Shown piece by piece: positions 9,171 through 18,800 of a DNA stretch of 64,000 nucleotides. The notes beneath the pieces are model-generated. The model did not search any database. It was not told the origin of the DNA and saw nothing but the letters and a program-made list of their open reading frames with translations. Position 1 is the stretch's first letter, and each line of letters starts with the position of its first letter. The position numbers and the translations under genes were made by a program. The DNA is from Pseudomonas syringae (GTDB lineage Bacteria > Pseudomonadota > Gammaproteobacteria > Pseudomonadales > Pseudomonadaceae). The DNA lies in NCBI RefSeq assembly GCF_023278085.1, contig NZ_CP066265.1:2324501-2388500 (forward strand), in the 5' to 3' direction.

Positions 9171-9870
9171 GCGCGCACACGCACAGACGAAAACCGATGC
9201 CCTGTACGGTATGCAGCAGTTTTTGCCCGGCAGTGCGCTCGCCATCGATGGTTTTTCTGAGCAGGTGCATGTGCGAGCGCAACAGATCGCCATCGGGCAC
9301 GCTGTCACCCCAGATGAGTGATTCAAGTTGCGTGCGTGTGACCACGTGCGGTGAGTTGCGCATCAGCACCTCCAGCAGCGTCCGTCGGATCGGCGAGAAC
9401 GGTAACGGCATGCCGTCGCGCGTCACCAACTGCGTGCCGAGATCGAAGCGCAGGTCAGCGATTTCCAGTATTTGTCGCCTGTCTGCCCGCGTGTGGTTGC
9501 GCGCCGCCAGCACTCGCAGGCGAATCTCCAGTTCAGGCAAGGCCAGCGGTTTGACGATGTAGTCATCGGCACCCGACTCAAAGCCCTCCAGCTTGTCATC
9601 CAGCTGGTCCTTGGCCGTCAGCAACATGACCGGCACCGGGTTGTTCATTTCTTTGCGCAGATGACGTAGCAATGAGATCCCGTCCATGCGCGGCATCATC
9701 CAGTCCAGCACCATGACGTCGTAGCGGTTTTCCGCGAGCAGGCGCATGGCCGATTTGCCATCCGGCGCGGCGTCCGGCGTATGCCCGCAGGCCTCCAGGT
9801 AATCAAACATGTTGGCGGCCAGCGCCAGGTTATCTTCGACAATCAAGACGCTCAGTGATCGTTCGAGCAC
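9163..9870 (-). CDS. OmpR-family response regulator
   Basis: 235 residues. The receiver domain at about 5-120 has the acidic pocket (VEDN), the phospho-acceptor Asp in VMVLDWMMPRMDG, the Thr in LLTAKD and the Lys in DYIVKPLALPELE. A winged-helix DNA-binding domain follows (about 135-232; RRTLLEVLMRN, TRTQLESLIWG, GIGFRL). It would regulate transcription in response to the adjoining kinase. It is intact, while its kinase is frameshifted. The mipA-like gene downstream of the pair, 52 bp beyond the regulator's start, is a plausible target. Confidence 0.9.
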   Translation of the reverse strand: MLERSLSVLIVEDNLALAANMFDYLEACGHTPDAAPDGKSAMRLLAENRYDVMVLDWMMPRMDGISLLRHLRKEMNNPVPVMLLTAKDQLDDKLEGFESGADDYIVKPLALPELEIRLRVLAARNHTRADRRQILEIADLRFDLGTQLVTRDGMPLPFSPIRRTLLEVLMRNSPHVVTRTQLESLIWGDSVPDGDLLRSHMHLLRKTIDGERTAGQKLLHTVQGIGFRLCVCAHD

Positions 9871-9921
9871 GGCGGGCTCCCGGTGAGTGGGTTCGAGGCG
9901 GTACGAGGGTGGTCTTCAGCG

Positions 9922-10701
9922 TCAGAACTTTCGCGATATCCCGATGAACATCGACGTCGAGCTGTCTGTGTCGTGCTCCACCAGCGGGCTGTCGCTCAGT
10001 TCATCCGGCAGGGCGCTATAGCGCAGGTTACCCGAGACTTCCCACTGTTTACCGATTGGCTGAGAAAAGCCAATGCCGACATAGGACACTGTGGCGCTAC
10101 CGGGACGATACTCGGCAATGCCGCGTCGTTCTTCCTCGTTCAGGGTGCCGTAATAGTAATCCACACTATTGCCGGACAGGTGGGTGGCACCGATGTTGGG
10201 TTTGAAGCGGGTGTTGCCCCAAGTGAAGGGGTACGCGTATTCGAGGTTCAACGAATAACCCTCGCTGGCACCGCTGATATCGTTTTTGGCGACCAGTTCA
10301 AGCAGGCCGGCATCACCGCGCAGCTTTGCCGCCAATCCGGCGTCGATGCCATTGTCACGGTCTTCCAGCAGGTCGCGGTTGATGCCGTTTCGAGCCAGTT
10401 CGCGACGACCGAAGTCGTCACGATCAATACCGTCCATCTGCAGGGCAACAATGGCATCGAGGGCGAACGACTCGGTGTTGATCAGGTGGTAACCCGCCGT
10501 TACGCCGTTGACGTAAAAGCGTTCGCCTTCGTACTTGATCAGCGGGATCGGGTTGACCTGTGTGCCGACGCCTGCATAAGGGCTTTCGCTGATGGCAGCG
10601 CCCAGGCCCAGGCTGAAATCGCCCGGTTCGGCGTGGGCCAGCTGTAACGACAGGGCAGGCAATACGACAACAGTCAGTGCGGGAAGGAAAAGGCGTTTCA
10701 T
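9922..10701 (-). CDS. MipA/OmpV family outer-membrane protein
   Basis: 259 residues with a signal peptide (cleavage near AHA), alternating hydrophobic beta-strand pattern, and a C-terminal Phe after an aromatic strand (MFIGISRKF), as in outer-membrane barrels. The family scaffolds murein enzymes or serves as an envelope-stress porin-like protein. I chose the ATG at 10701 because the signal peptide starts there; a longer frame from 10737 adds a polar leader. It is often found next to two-component genes, as here. Confidence 0.85.
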   Translation of the reverse strand: MKRLFLPALTVVVLPALSLQLAHAEPGDFSLGLGAAISESPYAGVGTQVNPIPLIKYEGERFYVNGVTAGYHLINTESFALDAIVALQMDGIDRDDFGRRELARNGINRDLLEDRDNGIDAGLAAKLRGDAGLLELVAKNDISGASEGYSLNLEYAYPFTWGNTRFKPNIGATHLSGNSVDYYYGTLNEEERRGIAEYRPGSATVSYVGIGFSQPIGKQWEVSGNLRYSALPDELSDSPLVEHDTDSSTSMFIGISRKF

Positions 10702-10736
10702 GTCGAGGGCTCTCTGAGTGGTCTTTCTGGCGTGCA

Positions 10737-12356
10737 TCAGTGTGCGACTGCGCGTGTCGCCTGCATGTCGGCGTCATTGCCAGAAAGAGAGCCCGGTGTG
10801 CCGGACAGTGTGGTCAGGTAACGCTGGATGGCCGGTACGAAGTCGTCCGTGGCGGTCAGGCCGACATACCCGTCGGGACGTATCAGAAAGATGATGTTTT
10901 CCTGATGGCTTACGCCGTAGGCGTCACACGCCTGACCGGCTTCATCGACCAGGCCGTTGCGGTCATTGCTGACGTGCTCGGGGCGTAGCGCAAATGCCTG
11001 CAGGAATCGCTCGTCGGGGCTGCCGAAAGTTTCCAATTCAGCGATGGCCTGCGTACCAAACGCCAGTAAGGTGAAATGCCCGCCTCTGAATACATCGAAC
11101 AACCGCGTGCGTCCGCCGTGTTGCTGCGAGCAGGTGGCATCGGGTGCGCGATCGCCTGCCTGGACCTTGCCATCGACATTGTCGGCGCAGTTCACGGAAA
11201 GCGAACTGGCGCGGTAGTTGAGTAATAACTGCCGCTCCTTGTCGCCACGCCTGAATGTTGGCAAGCCGGTGCCAGTGGTGTTATTGAAGAGTTCGCTGGA
11301 CAACTCCAGCACCGCTGCAGCCACAGGCCTGCGTTCCTCTTCGTAAGTGTCGAGCAGTGTCTCGGGCGCGCCGCCCAGCACCGCTGCCAGTTTCCAGCCC
11401 AGATTCCATGCGTCCTGCACGCCCGTGTTGAGGCCTTGCGCGCCTGCAGGGGTATGCACGTGGGCGGCGTCGCCGGCGAGAAACACCCGCTCGACCCGAT
11501 AACGCTCGGCCAGCCGCACATTGGGGCGGAATACCGAAAGCCAGGTCGGGCTGTGCAAGTGAATCTTTCTGGAACCTGTGGCTGCCAGCCAGCGGGTCTG
11601 GATAACGTGCTCTGAGAGTTGCGGAACGGGTTCGTCGGCGTCCAGACGCATCATCAGCTGGAACAGGTTTGAATGCGGAAGCGGGCACAGGCCGATCATT
11701 CCGCCTCTGCGCGTCGGCCAGACGTGCCATGCATCCCGGGAAAGCCCGTCAACCTGCAGATCGCCAACGATCATCCGGCCCTCCTGAGAGGTGGAGCCCG
11801 TGAAGTTCACGCCCAGCTGCTTGCGCACGAAACTCTTGCCGCCGTCAGCGCCGACCAGATAGCGGGCATGCACGATACGGGTCTCTCCCTGGCAGGCAAC
11901 CTGAACAGAGACACCTTCGGCATCCTGTCTGATCTGCAGTGCTTCAGTGGCCCACTCAACCTGAGTGCCCAGTTCAGCCAGTCGATCACGCAACACCTGC
12001 TCGGTGCGCCATTGCGGTACGAGCCAGACGTTCGGGTATGGAATATCCGCTGTCTGTTTCTGGTACTTCATCATGTTCCATTTGATCTTCAGGAAAGAAA
12101 CATGAAACTTCATTGGTGGATAAAGCTGCCCGACGCGCAACAATGGCTGGGCGACGCCAAGGTTGTCGAAGACCTCAATCGTTCGTGGCTGTATGCCTTT
12201 GCCGCGAGAACCATTGAACGGTACAGCCGCTTTTTCAATGATTCTGACCTTGATCCCGCGCCGGGCCAGATCGCATGCCAGGGTCAGTCCGGTCGGTCCC
12301 GAGCCGATTATCAGGACGTCGCAAAGGTCCTGCACGCTATGCCGATGTGTATTCAT
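10737..12356 (-). CDS. FAD-dependent aromatic monooxygenase (PheA/TfdB, class A)
   Basis: 539 residues. It should hydroxylate an aromatic ring using NAD(P)H and O2. Visible signatures are the N-terminal dinucleotide fold (DVLIIGSGPTGLTLACDLA), the DG motif (YLVGADGGKSFVRKQLG) and the GD motif (RVFLAGDAAHVHTPAGAQG) followed by NTGVQDAWNLGWKLA. A C-terminal thioredoxin-like region is present, as in pentachlorophenol-monooxygenase relatives. The ATG at 12356 is preferred to the GTG at 12425. It is divergent from a TetR gene with a palindromic operator between them, so induction by an aromatic ligand is likely. The substrate is not predictable. Confidence 0.85.
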   Translation of the reverse strand: MNTHRHSVQDLCDVLIIGSGPTGLTLACDLARRGIKVRIIEKAAVPFNGSRGKGIQPRTIEVFDNLGVAQPLLRVGQLYPPMKFHVSFLKIKWNMMKYQKQTADIPYPNVWLVPQWRTEQVLRDRLAELGTQVEWATEALQIRQDAEGVSVQVACQGETRIVHARYLVGADGGKSFVRKQLGVNFTGSTSQEGRMIVGDLQVDGLSRDAWHVWPTRRGGMIGLCPLPHSNLFQLMMRLDADEPVPQLSEHVIQTRWLAATGSRKIHLHSPTWLSVFRPNVRLAERYRVERVFLAGDAAHVHTPAGAQGLNTGVQDAWNLGWKLAAVLGGAPETLLDTYEEERRPVAAAVLELSSELFNNTTGTGLPTFRRGDKERQLLLNYRASSLSVNCADNVDGKVQAGDRAPDATCSQQHGGRTRLFDVFRGGHFTLLAFGTQAIAELETFGSPDERFLQAFALRPEHVSNDRNGLVDEAGQACDAYGVSHQENIIFLIRPDGYVGLTATDDFVPAIQRYLTTLSGTPGSLSGNDADMQATRAVAH

Positions 12357-12457
12357 TTTGAAGGTGCCTGCCTGGAGAGAATATTGTCTGCTGACATGTC
12401 CGAACTGCGCTTTTGTGGGGGCCACTTCCAGCAGCGGGTCATTGCTTCTCCTATTTC

Positions 12458-12472
12458 GGATACGATGTATCC
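12458..12472. promoter_or_regulatory. Candidate TetR operator
   Basis: GGATACGATGTATCC is a perfect 6-bp inverted repeat around a 3-base centre. It sits 102 bp upstream of the monooxygenase start and 122 bp upstream of the TetR start in the divergent region. Size and symmetry fit a TetR dimer site. Confidence 0.6.
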
Positions 12473-12593
12473 ATAATGAGGTTCTGTCAACTGCTCAGGT
12501 GGTTCGCAAGGCAGCCGTGCAGACGAGCGGCGAGGCGGCGTTGGTCATCAGCGGGCTAGCGGTAAGCGGCTACGTTGGGCTTATAATCTGCAA

Positions 12594-13376
12594 ATGACTG
12601 AAGACCCGAATTGCCAAGCCGTTCCCGGAAGCCCTCGCTGGTGGATGACCCGCGCACCCCGTGCCGAGAAAAGCGCAGGTCGGGGTCGACCTTCCGTTTC
12701 GGTAGAACGGATCATTGCAACGGCCCTGGAGACGGTCGATGCGGTGGGGGCGCAGGCGTTCAACATGCGCATGCTTGCCGAGCGCCTTGAGTCCGGAACG
12801 GCGACGCTCTATCGGCACTTCGCCAGCAAGGACGAGATACTGATTTACGTGGTCGATAGCGTGCTGGGCGAAATGAGTGCCGATCAATCCGAGGTTGTTG
12901 AAGAAACACGGCAAGGGCAGGGCAGCGATGGGCATGCCTGGCAAACAGCCTGCGCATCAGGCGCCGAGCGCCTTTATCGCGTATTGCGCAAGCATCCGGG
13001 TATCTTGCCGCTGCTGGTGTCACAGATACCCATCGGACCCAACGGGCTCAAGCTTCGCGAGCAGGGCATTGTGCTGTTTCTGGCCAACGGGTTTCCTGCC
13101 GAACTGGCTGCCCGCGCCTATACGTCGGTCGCTCACTATGTGCTGGGCTTCGCCATACAGCAGCACTCTCACGGCGCAAGCGAGGCCACAAAAGGCGAGG
13201 ATCTGGTCGAATTTTTCTCCGCACTGGATGCGGATGAATACCCGGCAATTGCTGCTGCCGGACGCCACTTGCCTGGCATTTCGGTGGAGGATGAGTTCAG
13301 GTTTGGCTTGAAGCTCATCATCGACGGGCTGGACCTGGCGCTTGCCGAGCTCCGGCGAGGCGCCGGCAAGCGCTGA
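12594..13376 (+). CDS. TetR/AcrR-family transcriptional repressor
   Basis: Up to 260 residues. The helix-turn-helix (RIIATALETVDAVGAQAFNMRMLAERL, then TATLYRHFASKDEI) lies at about residues 38-85; the rest is a helical ligand-binding domain. The start is uncertain: a perfect TATAAT at 12582-12587 is only 6 bp upstream of this ATG, so the message is either leaderless or translation starts at the second ATG (12645), which still precedes the helix-turn-helix. It probably represses the divergent monooxygenase through the palindrome at 12458. Confidence 0.85.
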   Translation: MTEDPNCQAVPGSPRWWMTRAPRAEKSAGRGRPSVSVERIIATALETVDAVGAQAFNMRMLAERLESGTATLYRHFASKDEILIYVVDSVLGEMSADQSEVVEETRQGQGSDGHAWQTACASGAERLYRVLRKHPGILPLLVSQIPIGPNGLKLREQGIVLFLANGFPAELAARAYTSVAHYVLGFAIQQHSHGASEATKGEDLVEFFSALDADEYPAIAAAGRHLPGISVEDEFRFGLKLIIDGLDLALAELRRGAGKR

Positions 13377-13392
13377 AGCAATGGCTGCCTGT

Positions 13393-14721
13393 TCAGCGAG
13401 GATGCGAGGCCAGAGCCGAGCTGCCCAGTCGAGTCAGCCCATATAACACCGTTCCGACCACCAGCAGGATGCCTGCCCGTAGCCAGGTCTGCGCACCTTG
13501 CTGGGTGAGCAGCAGCACGCAGGAGAGAATGCCGAGCACCGGAATCACCCAGTGAACCTGAAAGTGTCCGGCTTCGACTTTGTCGCGTTTGAGCACCAGC
13601 ACCGCGACGTTGACGCTGAGAAACACGAAAAGCAGCAATAGCACGACGGTTTCGGCAAGGATGGTCAGCGTGCTGGTGAAGGAGAGGGCGATCGCGACCA
13701 GCGTTGTGCCGAGAATGGCGATCCCTGGGGTCTGACGGCGAGGCAGAACCGAGCCTAGCGCGGTCGGCAGCAAACCTTCACGCGCCATGCCGTAAGTCAG
13801 CCTGCTGGCCATGATCATGGTCAGCAGCGCGCCGTTGGCGACGGCGATCAGTGCGATCACCGCGAACCATGGTGCCGGAATTCCCAGCCCTGAGGCGCTG
13901 ACCACATCCAGCAAAGGCGCTTGCGAGCCCTTTAGTTGCTCGACCGGCAGCACCATCGCTGCGCCGACCCCGACCAGCATGTAAACGGCACCTGCGATCA
14001 GCAAGGCACCGAACAGCGCCCTGGGATACACCCTGCGCACGTCCTTGATCTCTTCCGCCAGATTGGCCGACGTTTCGAAGCCCACGAACGAATAAAATGC
14101 CAGCAACGATGCGCCCAGGATGGCGGTGGCGGGTGCGGCTGTGTCCAGCTCGAAAACCCGTTGTGGCTCTCCATGCCCTTGGCTGACGAACCAGACTGCA
14201 GCCGCAATCACCATCAGCAGGCCACTGAGTTCAATCACGGTCATCAGCAAATTGGCGGACAGGGATTCCTTGATACCTCGTGCATTGAGCAGGCCGACGA
14301 TCACCAGAAATCCTACGCATACCCATTGTGCGGGCCAGTCGACCAAGGCCTGCAGGTAGTCACCGGCAAACGCGACCGCCAGACCTGCAGCGCTGGTCAC
14401 GCCTGCTGCAACCATCGAAAAGCCGACCAGAAACGACAGCAACGGTTTGCCGAATGCTTTTTCCGCGTAAACCGCAGCGCCACCGGCACGCGGGTATTTG
14501 GTGACCAGTTCGGCGTAGGAAGCCGCAGTCAGCAGCGCAAAACACAAGGCGATCAGCAGTGGCGCCCAGATCGCGCCACCGACGCGACCGGCTATCGTTC
14601 CCGCCAGCGCGTAAACGCCTGCACCCAGAACATCACCGAGAATGAACAGCATCAGCATGGGCGCAGTGATTGCCCGGCGTAGCGATGAGGTGTCAGGCGA
14701 CATACTGTCTGAGGCGAGCAT
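13393..14721 (-). CDS. APC-superfamily amino-acid permease
   Basis: 442 residues with about twelve membrane helices. The first helix carries the substrate-binding glycine motif (LGDVLGAGVYALAG), and a later segment (LAFYSFVGFETSANLAEEIKDVRRVYPRA) is typical of the APC family. It should import an amino acid or related solute. The ATG at 14721 is preceded by AAAAGGA at good spacing; the longer frame to 14820 lacks a ribosome-binding site. Confidence 0.87.
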   Translation of the reverse strand: MLASDSMSPDTSSLRRAITAPMLMLFILGDVLGAGVYALAGTIAGRVGGAIWAPLLIALCFALLTAASYAELVTKYPRAGGAAVYAEKAFGKPLLSFLVGFSMVAAGVTSAAGLAVAFAGDYLQALVDWPAQWVCVGFLVIVGLLNARGIKESLSANLLMTVIELSGLLMVIAAAVWFVSQGHGEPQRVFELDTAAPATAILGASLLAFYSFVGFETSANLAEEIKDVRRVYPRALFGALLIAGAVYMLVGVGAAMVLPVEQLKGSQAPLLDVVSASGLGIPAPWFAVIALIAVANGALLTMIMASRLTYGMAREGLLPTALGSVLPRRQTPGIAILGTTLVAIALSFTSTLTILAETVVLLLLFVFLSVNVAVLVLKRDKVEAGHFQVHWVIPVLGILSCVLLLTQQGAQTWLRAGILLVVGTVLYGLTRLGSSALASHPR

Positions 14722-14922
14722 GCTGAAAATCCTTTTCTGAAAGACGCAAGGTGTTGAGTTCAGAGGGTTGCCTGAGGTGTTGGTTCTATCTTTCTCAGGA
14801 CGGCCCGATGTGACGGTCATAGACAGGTCCGTGCCCGGAAGGTCTGGAACCCTGCGGCCTTTTCAGGGTCTTATCGGGGCCTTGTCATTCAGGGCTGTCC
14901 ACCGTCCAGGAGCACGAGCCTC

Positions 14923-15786
14923 ATGCCTCAATCCCTCCGTCCGCTTGCGCGAGGCTGCTTGTGCCTCATTCCTTTGTTTACGGTGTTCGCCGGTCAGGTC
15001 CACGCGGGCGATGAGCGACGTCTGTTGCAGAATATCAATGATTATCGCGGGCAACCCGAGCGCTGCGACGCAGGTACGCCAAAGGCGTCCAGAGCGTTGA
15101 CGCTCAATTCCGCGCTGGCATTGCCCATCGTTTTTTCCGGCAATTCTCGCGAGGCGCTCAAGGCATCGGGTTATCAGGCCGCGACGGTGCGCACTATCAG
15201 GCTGGTCGGTGCGCAGAGCGCCAACGAAGCGTTCGGCATGCTCAAGAGTCGCTATTGCAGCGCCTTGCTCGATCCGCAGTACGCTGACATAGGCATTACT
15301 CAGGAGAGGGCCGAGTGGCGTGTCGTGCTGGCGAAGCCATTGATCGACAGCGAGAGGCTGGAAGATGCGCGCTCGGCTGGCCGATTGTTGCTGGCACAGG
15401 TGAATGCGGCACGCGCGAAGCCACGCATGTGTGGTAAACGGCCTTTTCCGTCGGCTCGACCGTTGAGCTGGAACGCTACGCTGGAAATGGCCGCGCAGGG
15501 GCACAGTCAATCGATGGCCAGTGAAAACTACTTCACCCATCGTGGTTTCGATAACGACTCACCAGCGGACCGTGCACGTGCGGCCGGTTACAGCGGACGG
15601 CAGATCGGTGAAAACATTGCAGCGGGGCAGAGCTCTGCAAGCAAGGCCATGGCCAGCTGGCTGGCCAGCCCCGGACATTGCGCCAACCTGATGAACCCGA
15701 TGTTCACGGAAGTCGGCGCGGCCTATGCGACGGGCACCCACACCGACTATGGCGTTTACTGGACAATGCTGTTCGGCGCGCCCTGA
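14923..15786 (+). CDS. Secreted protein with two tandem CAP (SCP/PR-1) domains, the first degenerate
   Basis: 287 residues with a signal peptide ending near VHA. The C-terminal half (about 150-287) is a standard bacterial CAP domain: GHSQSMASENYFTHRGFDND with the pocket histidines, GENIAAGQ, and SPGHCANLMNPMFTEVGAAY. The N-terminal half (about 30-140) repeats the layout (LLQNINDYR, then SRYCSALLDPQYADIGIT) but lacks the pocket histidines. CAP proteins act extracellularly; the bacterial function is poorly known. It converges on the HrpK-like gene across a hairpin. Confidence 0.8.
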   Translation: MPQSLRPLARGCLCLIPLFTVFAGQVHAGDERRLLQNINDYRGQPERCDAGTPKASRALTLNSALALPIVFSGNSREALKASGYQAATVRTIRLVGAQSANEAFGMLKSRYCSALLDPQYADIGITQERAEWRVVLAKPLIDSERLEDARSAGRLLLAQVNAARAKPRMCGKRPFPSARPLSWNATLEMAAQGHSQSMASENYFTHRGFDNDSPADRARAAGYSGRQIGENIAAGQSSASKAMASWLASPGHCANLMNPMFTEVGAAYATGTHTDYGVYWTMLFGAP

Positions 15787-15794
15787 GCAATAAC

Positions 15795-15825
15795 CGACAA
15801 GCCGCCCCTGTCAGGCGGCTTGTCG
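15795..15825. terminator. Bidirectional terminator-like hairpin
   Basis: A perfect 12-bp stem (CGACAAGCCGCC / GGCGGCTTGTCG) with a 7-base loop separates the CAP-protein gene from the converging HrpK-like gene. Confidence 0.75.
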
Positions 15826-15842
15826 AGCATCAGTGGGTTGGC

Positions 15843-18800
15843 TCAGATTTTCGGGCCAGTCCAGCGAGGCGCCTCTCGCAACTGGTCACGCTGCTCCTGG
15901 TCCGGTGTTTTATGCGTCTCACCGAATTCCACATGGAGCTCACCATCGAGCCGGTTGGTGGAAGAGCCGTCCTTCTGTGGTGTCTCGTCGAAGTGCTGCC
16001 ATTCGGCGCTCTGGAAGCGGAACAGGCTGTCGTCTGCCGGTGCTTCGCGCTCCTGGTAGTGATGGATCGAATAGTGCGCATATTCCACCTTGTCGCCCCA
16101 GTCGGCCTGCAACAGGCCGTCCGCTGCCAGGTCGCGATACCAGTCGTTCTCGTTTTCGGAGGCTTTCTGTTTTTTGTTGTGGTCGACAAAGTAGCCGATA
16201 ATCCCGCCGACCACGGCAATGGCCACCCCGACCAGAAAGAACGGCCCGGCCAGTGCGGTTGCCGCAGCGCCGCCTGCGCCGACCAGTGCTGCCGTTCCCA
16301 GCACCCCGGCTGACGCGCCGAAGGCGCCCCCGGCGATTTGCAGCCCGCCCGCAGCCTGAGCGAGTTTGTCTCCGGATTTGACGCCGTCCTTGATGGTGAA
16401 CGCACCCAGCACGATGTCGGCAAAGCCACCGGCCAGATCTGTCGCAGGCCCCAGTACCTTGACCACCGAACCGGCGATCTTGCTGGCGGTCGCAGAAGGA
16501 AGCTTGGCACCTGACGCCTGCACAGCGTCACTGAGCCTCTGGGTAATCCCTCCCATCGCCTGCCGCTCGGCTTCAGCGCCCCCGGCCATATCACCCAGCG
16601 TGGAACTGAGCCGATAGTCATCAGTCGCGTCCAGTGCCGTACGGATCTCACTCAGGTTACTTGCGGAAATGCCGCTGACCCTCACTTCCTTAGTCTTGCC
16701 GAAGTTCTCCTTGCCCCAAATCTCTGGCAACGTCTTGTCCAGCCCGAGCATGTCCACCAGACCGCCTTTGCCCATCAGGTCGCCGACCTGATCAGCCAGA
16801 CGCACAAAATGGCTGGCACCACCGGCAAAGCTCAGAAAATCCTTGGCAATGCCTAGGCGCTGAATGGGTGTTTCGCCCAGCTTGCCGCCGTTACCGACCA
16901 TTTGATAAATAGCCGAGAACAACGACACGCCCGCGGCCACCGAACCCATGACGCCCTTGCTGTTCAGGGTGTTGAAAATCTCGCCCAGCTTGCCGCGGTC
17001 CGCCACTGGAATGTAGGGCTTGGACAGGGCCGTCTTGATATCGTCTTCGCTGACTTTGCCGTTTTTCTGATAAGCATCGCCCACTTCCTTGAGCGCTTTG
17101 GCAATGTCGGCGGGCTTGGCATTGCCGACCACCCCCTCCTGAATGAATTTCTCGAAGGTCGGTTGCAGGAAGCGTGGCATGTCGACCAGAAAGCCCTTGA
17201 GCTCTGCCTTGAGCAGGCCGAACAGGTCTTTGGTGGCCAGCGCATTGTTCTCGTCGCTGATCTTTGAAGGGTCGGCCACCAGATCATTGAGGTCACTGGT
17301 CAGCCCATCGGCCTGAATGGACTGCGCCGCCTTGCTGGCTCCTTCCGGGTCGACCAGCGCCAGCGAAGACAGCGTGTCGCTCAGGTCTTTTTGCGCTTCC
17401 TGCCCAAGCCCCTGCTTTTTCAGGTCCTTGAGATAAAGCACATAGTCAGGATTGGCGGTCAGGTCGAGCAGCTTCTGCTTGATCTCGTCCTTGTTGGGCA
17501 CCTTGTCCAGCGCCTCGGTCATCTTGCTCTGGTAGTCCTGCTGCACCGTCGGGTCAGAGAACAGGGTGGTCAGTTGCTCCTGCAGTTTGCCGCCATCAAT
17601 GATGTCGTGCATATCGGCGGAACTGAGCTGGGTCTGTTTGCTGTCGAACTCGCGCCAGGTGCCGCCGAATGCACCTTGCGCTTCTTCATAGCCGGTCAGG
17701 CCGCGACCGTTGTCGTAGGCCGCCTGCGCTTCTATTGCGCGGACCAGTTTGGCGCGTGGGTCATCCTTGGCAATGTCGCCTTTCTTAACGCCTTCGCGGT
17801 ATTGATCGAGCAATTCCTTGGTCGCCAGTTCGCCAACGTTGAGCTCTTCGGACTTCTCGTCATCCTTGTCGGCTTTCACCCCGGTTTTCTGCCCCATCAG
17901 GTCCACATCGGCCACGGCAGGCAGGTTATAGCGGGTGCGGGTGTCACTGATATTGCCGGTGCCCAGCGCGTTCCATTTTTCCACCACGTCATCGTACAGT
18001 TGCGGGCTCGCGTCTTTGGATACGATGAATTTGCCATCACCGTTCTCGAAACGGATCAGGCCTGAGCCCAACTCGTCGGGTGAGCCGATGGTGATGTCCT
18101 GATTCTTCAGAAAGTCGTTGGGCTCGGCCAGCTTGTAGCCTTCTTCGCGGCTACTGTTGATCTTGTTCCAGGCGTCATGAAGGGTGGTGACTTTCTCGAA
18201 CAGGTCGGGTGTCAGCGCTTGCGTCACGACGACGGTTTCGCCTTGCTGGTTACGGTAGCTGATCTGGCTCTGTTCCTGACCGGGTATCCAGTGGAACTCG
18301 ACAATGTCGTTCAGGCCGGGGAGGGGGGTATTGCCATCGGCGAGAATCTGCCCTTCGTTGACGGCTTTTTCCATCGCCGACCTTTTCTCGGGGTCCGCGA
18401 CAACGCTCTGCAGGGCCTTCAGATAGTCGAACAACTTCGGATTGTCGTCCCGAGCGACCACCACCTTTTCGCCGTTGTGCTCGTAACGAAGGGTGCCGGG
18501 GCCAGCCTCGTTCAGTGGACCGACAGTGGTGCCGAATACCGGCGGCCAGACTTCGTTGTCACCGGCCCTGCGATAACCTTCCGTCTCGCTTTTGCTCAGG
18601 CCGGTCAGCGAATTGAAGGCGTCTTTTGCTGCGCCGTACAGCTGGGGATTATCGCTCTGCGACACCACGATTTTGTTGCCCTCGCGGTCGACATAACGCA
18701 TCAGGCCCGGCCCGGCCTCGTCAACCGGGCCGACCACCGCGAAGTCTCCCAGTTTTTCAGGCACTTTTTCATCTGCGCCCGCCAGGCGATAGCCTTCCTG

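Noticed and set aside
14846..14875. GGAACC resembling the first half of an HrpL promoter box
   Set aside because: No CCAC half-site at 15-16 bp; the downstream gene is the CAP protein, not a T3SS gene. Other GGAACC occurrences (near 11570 and 49228) lie inside genes.
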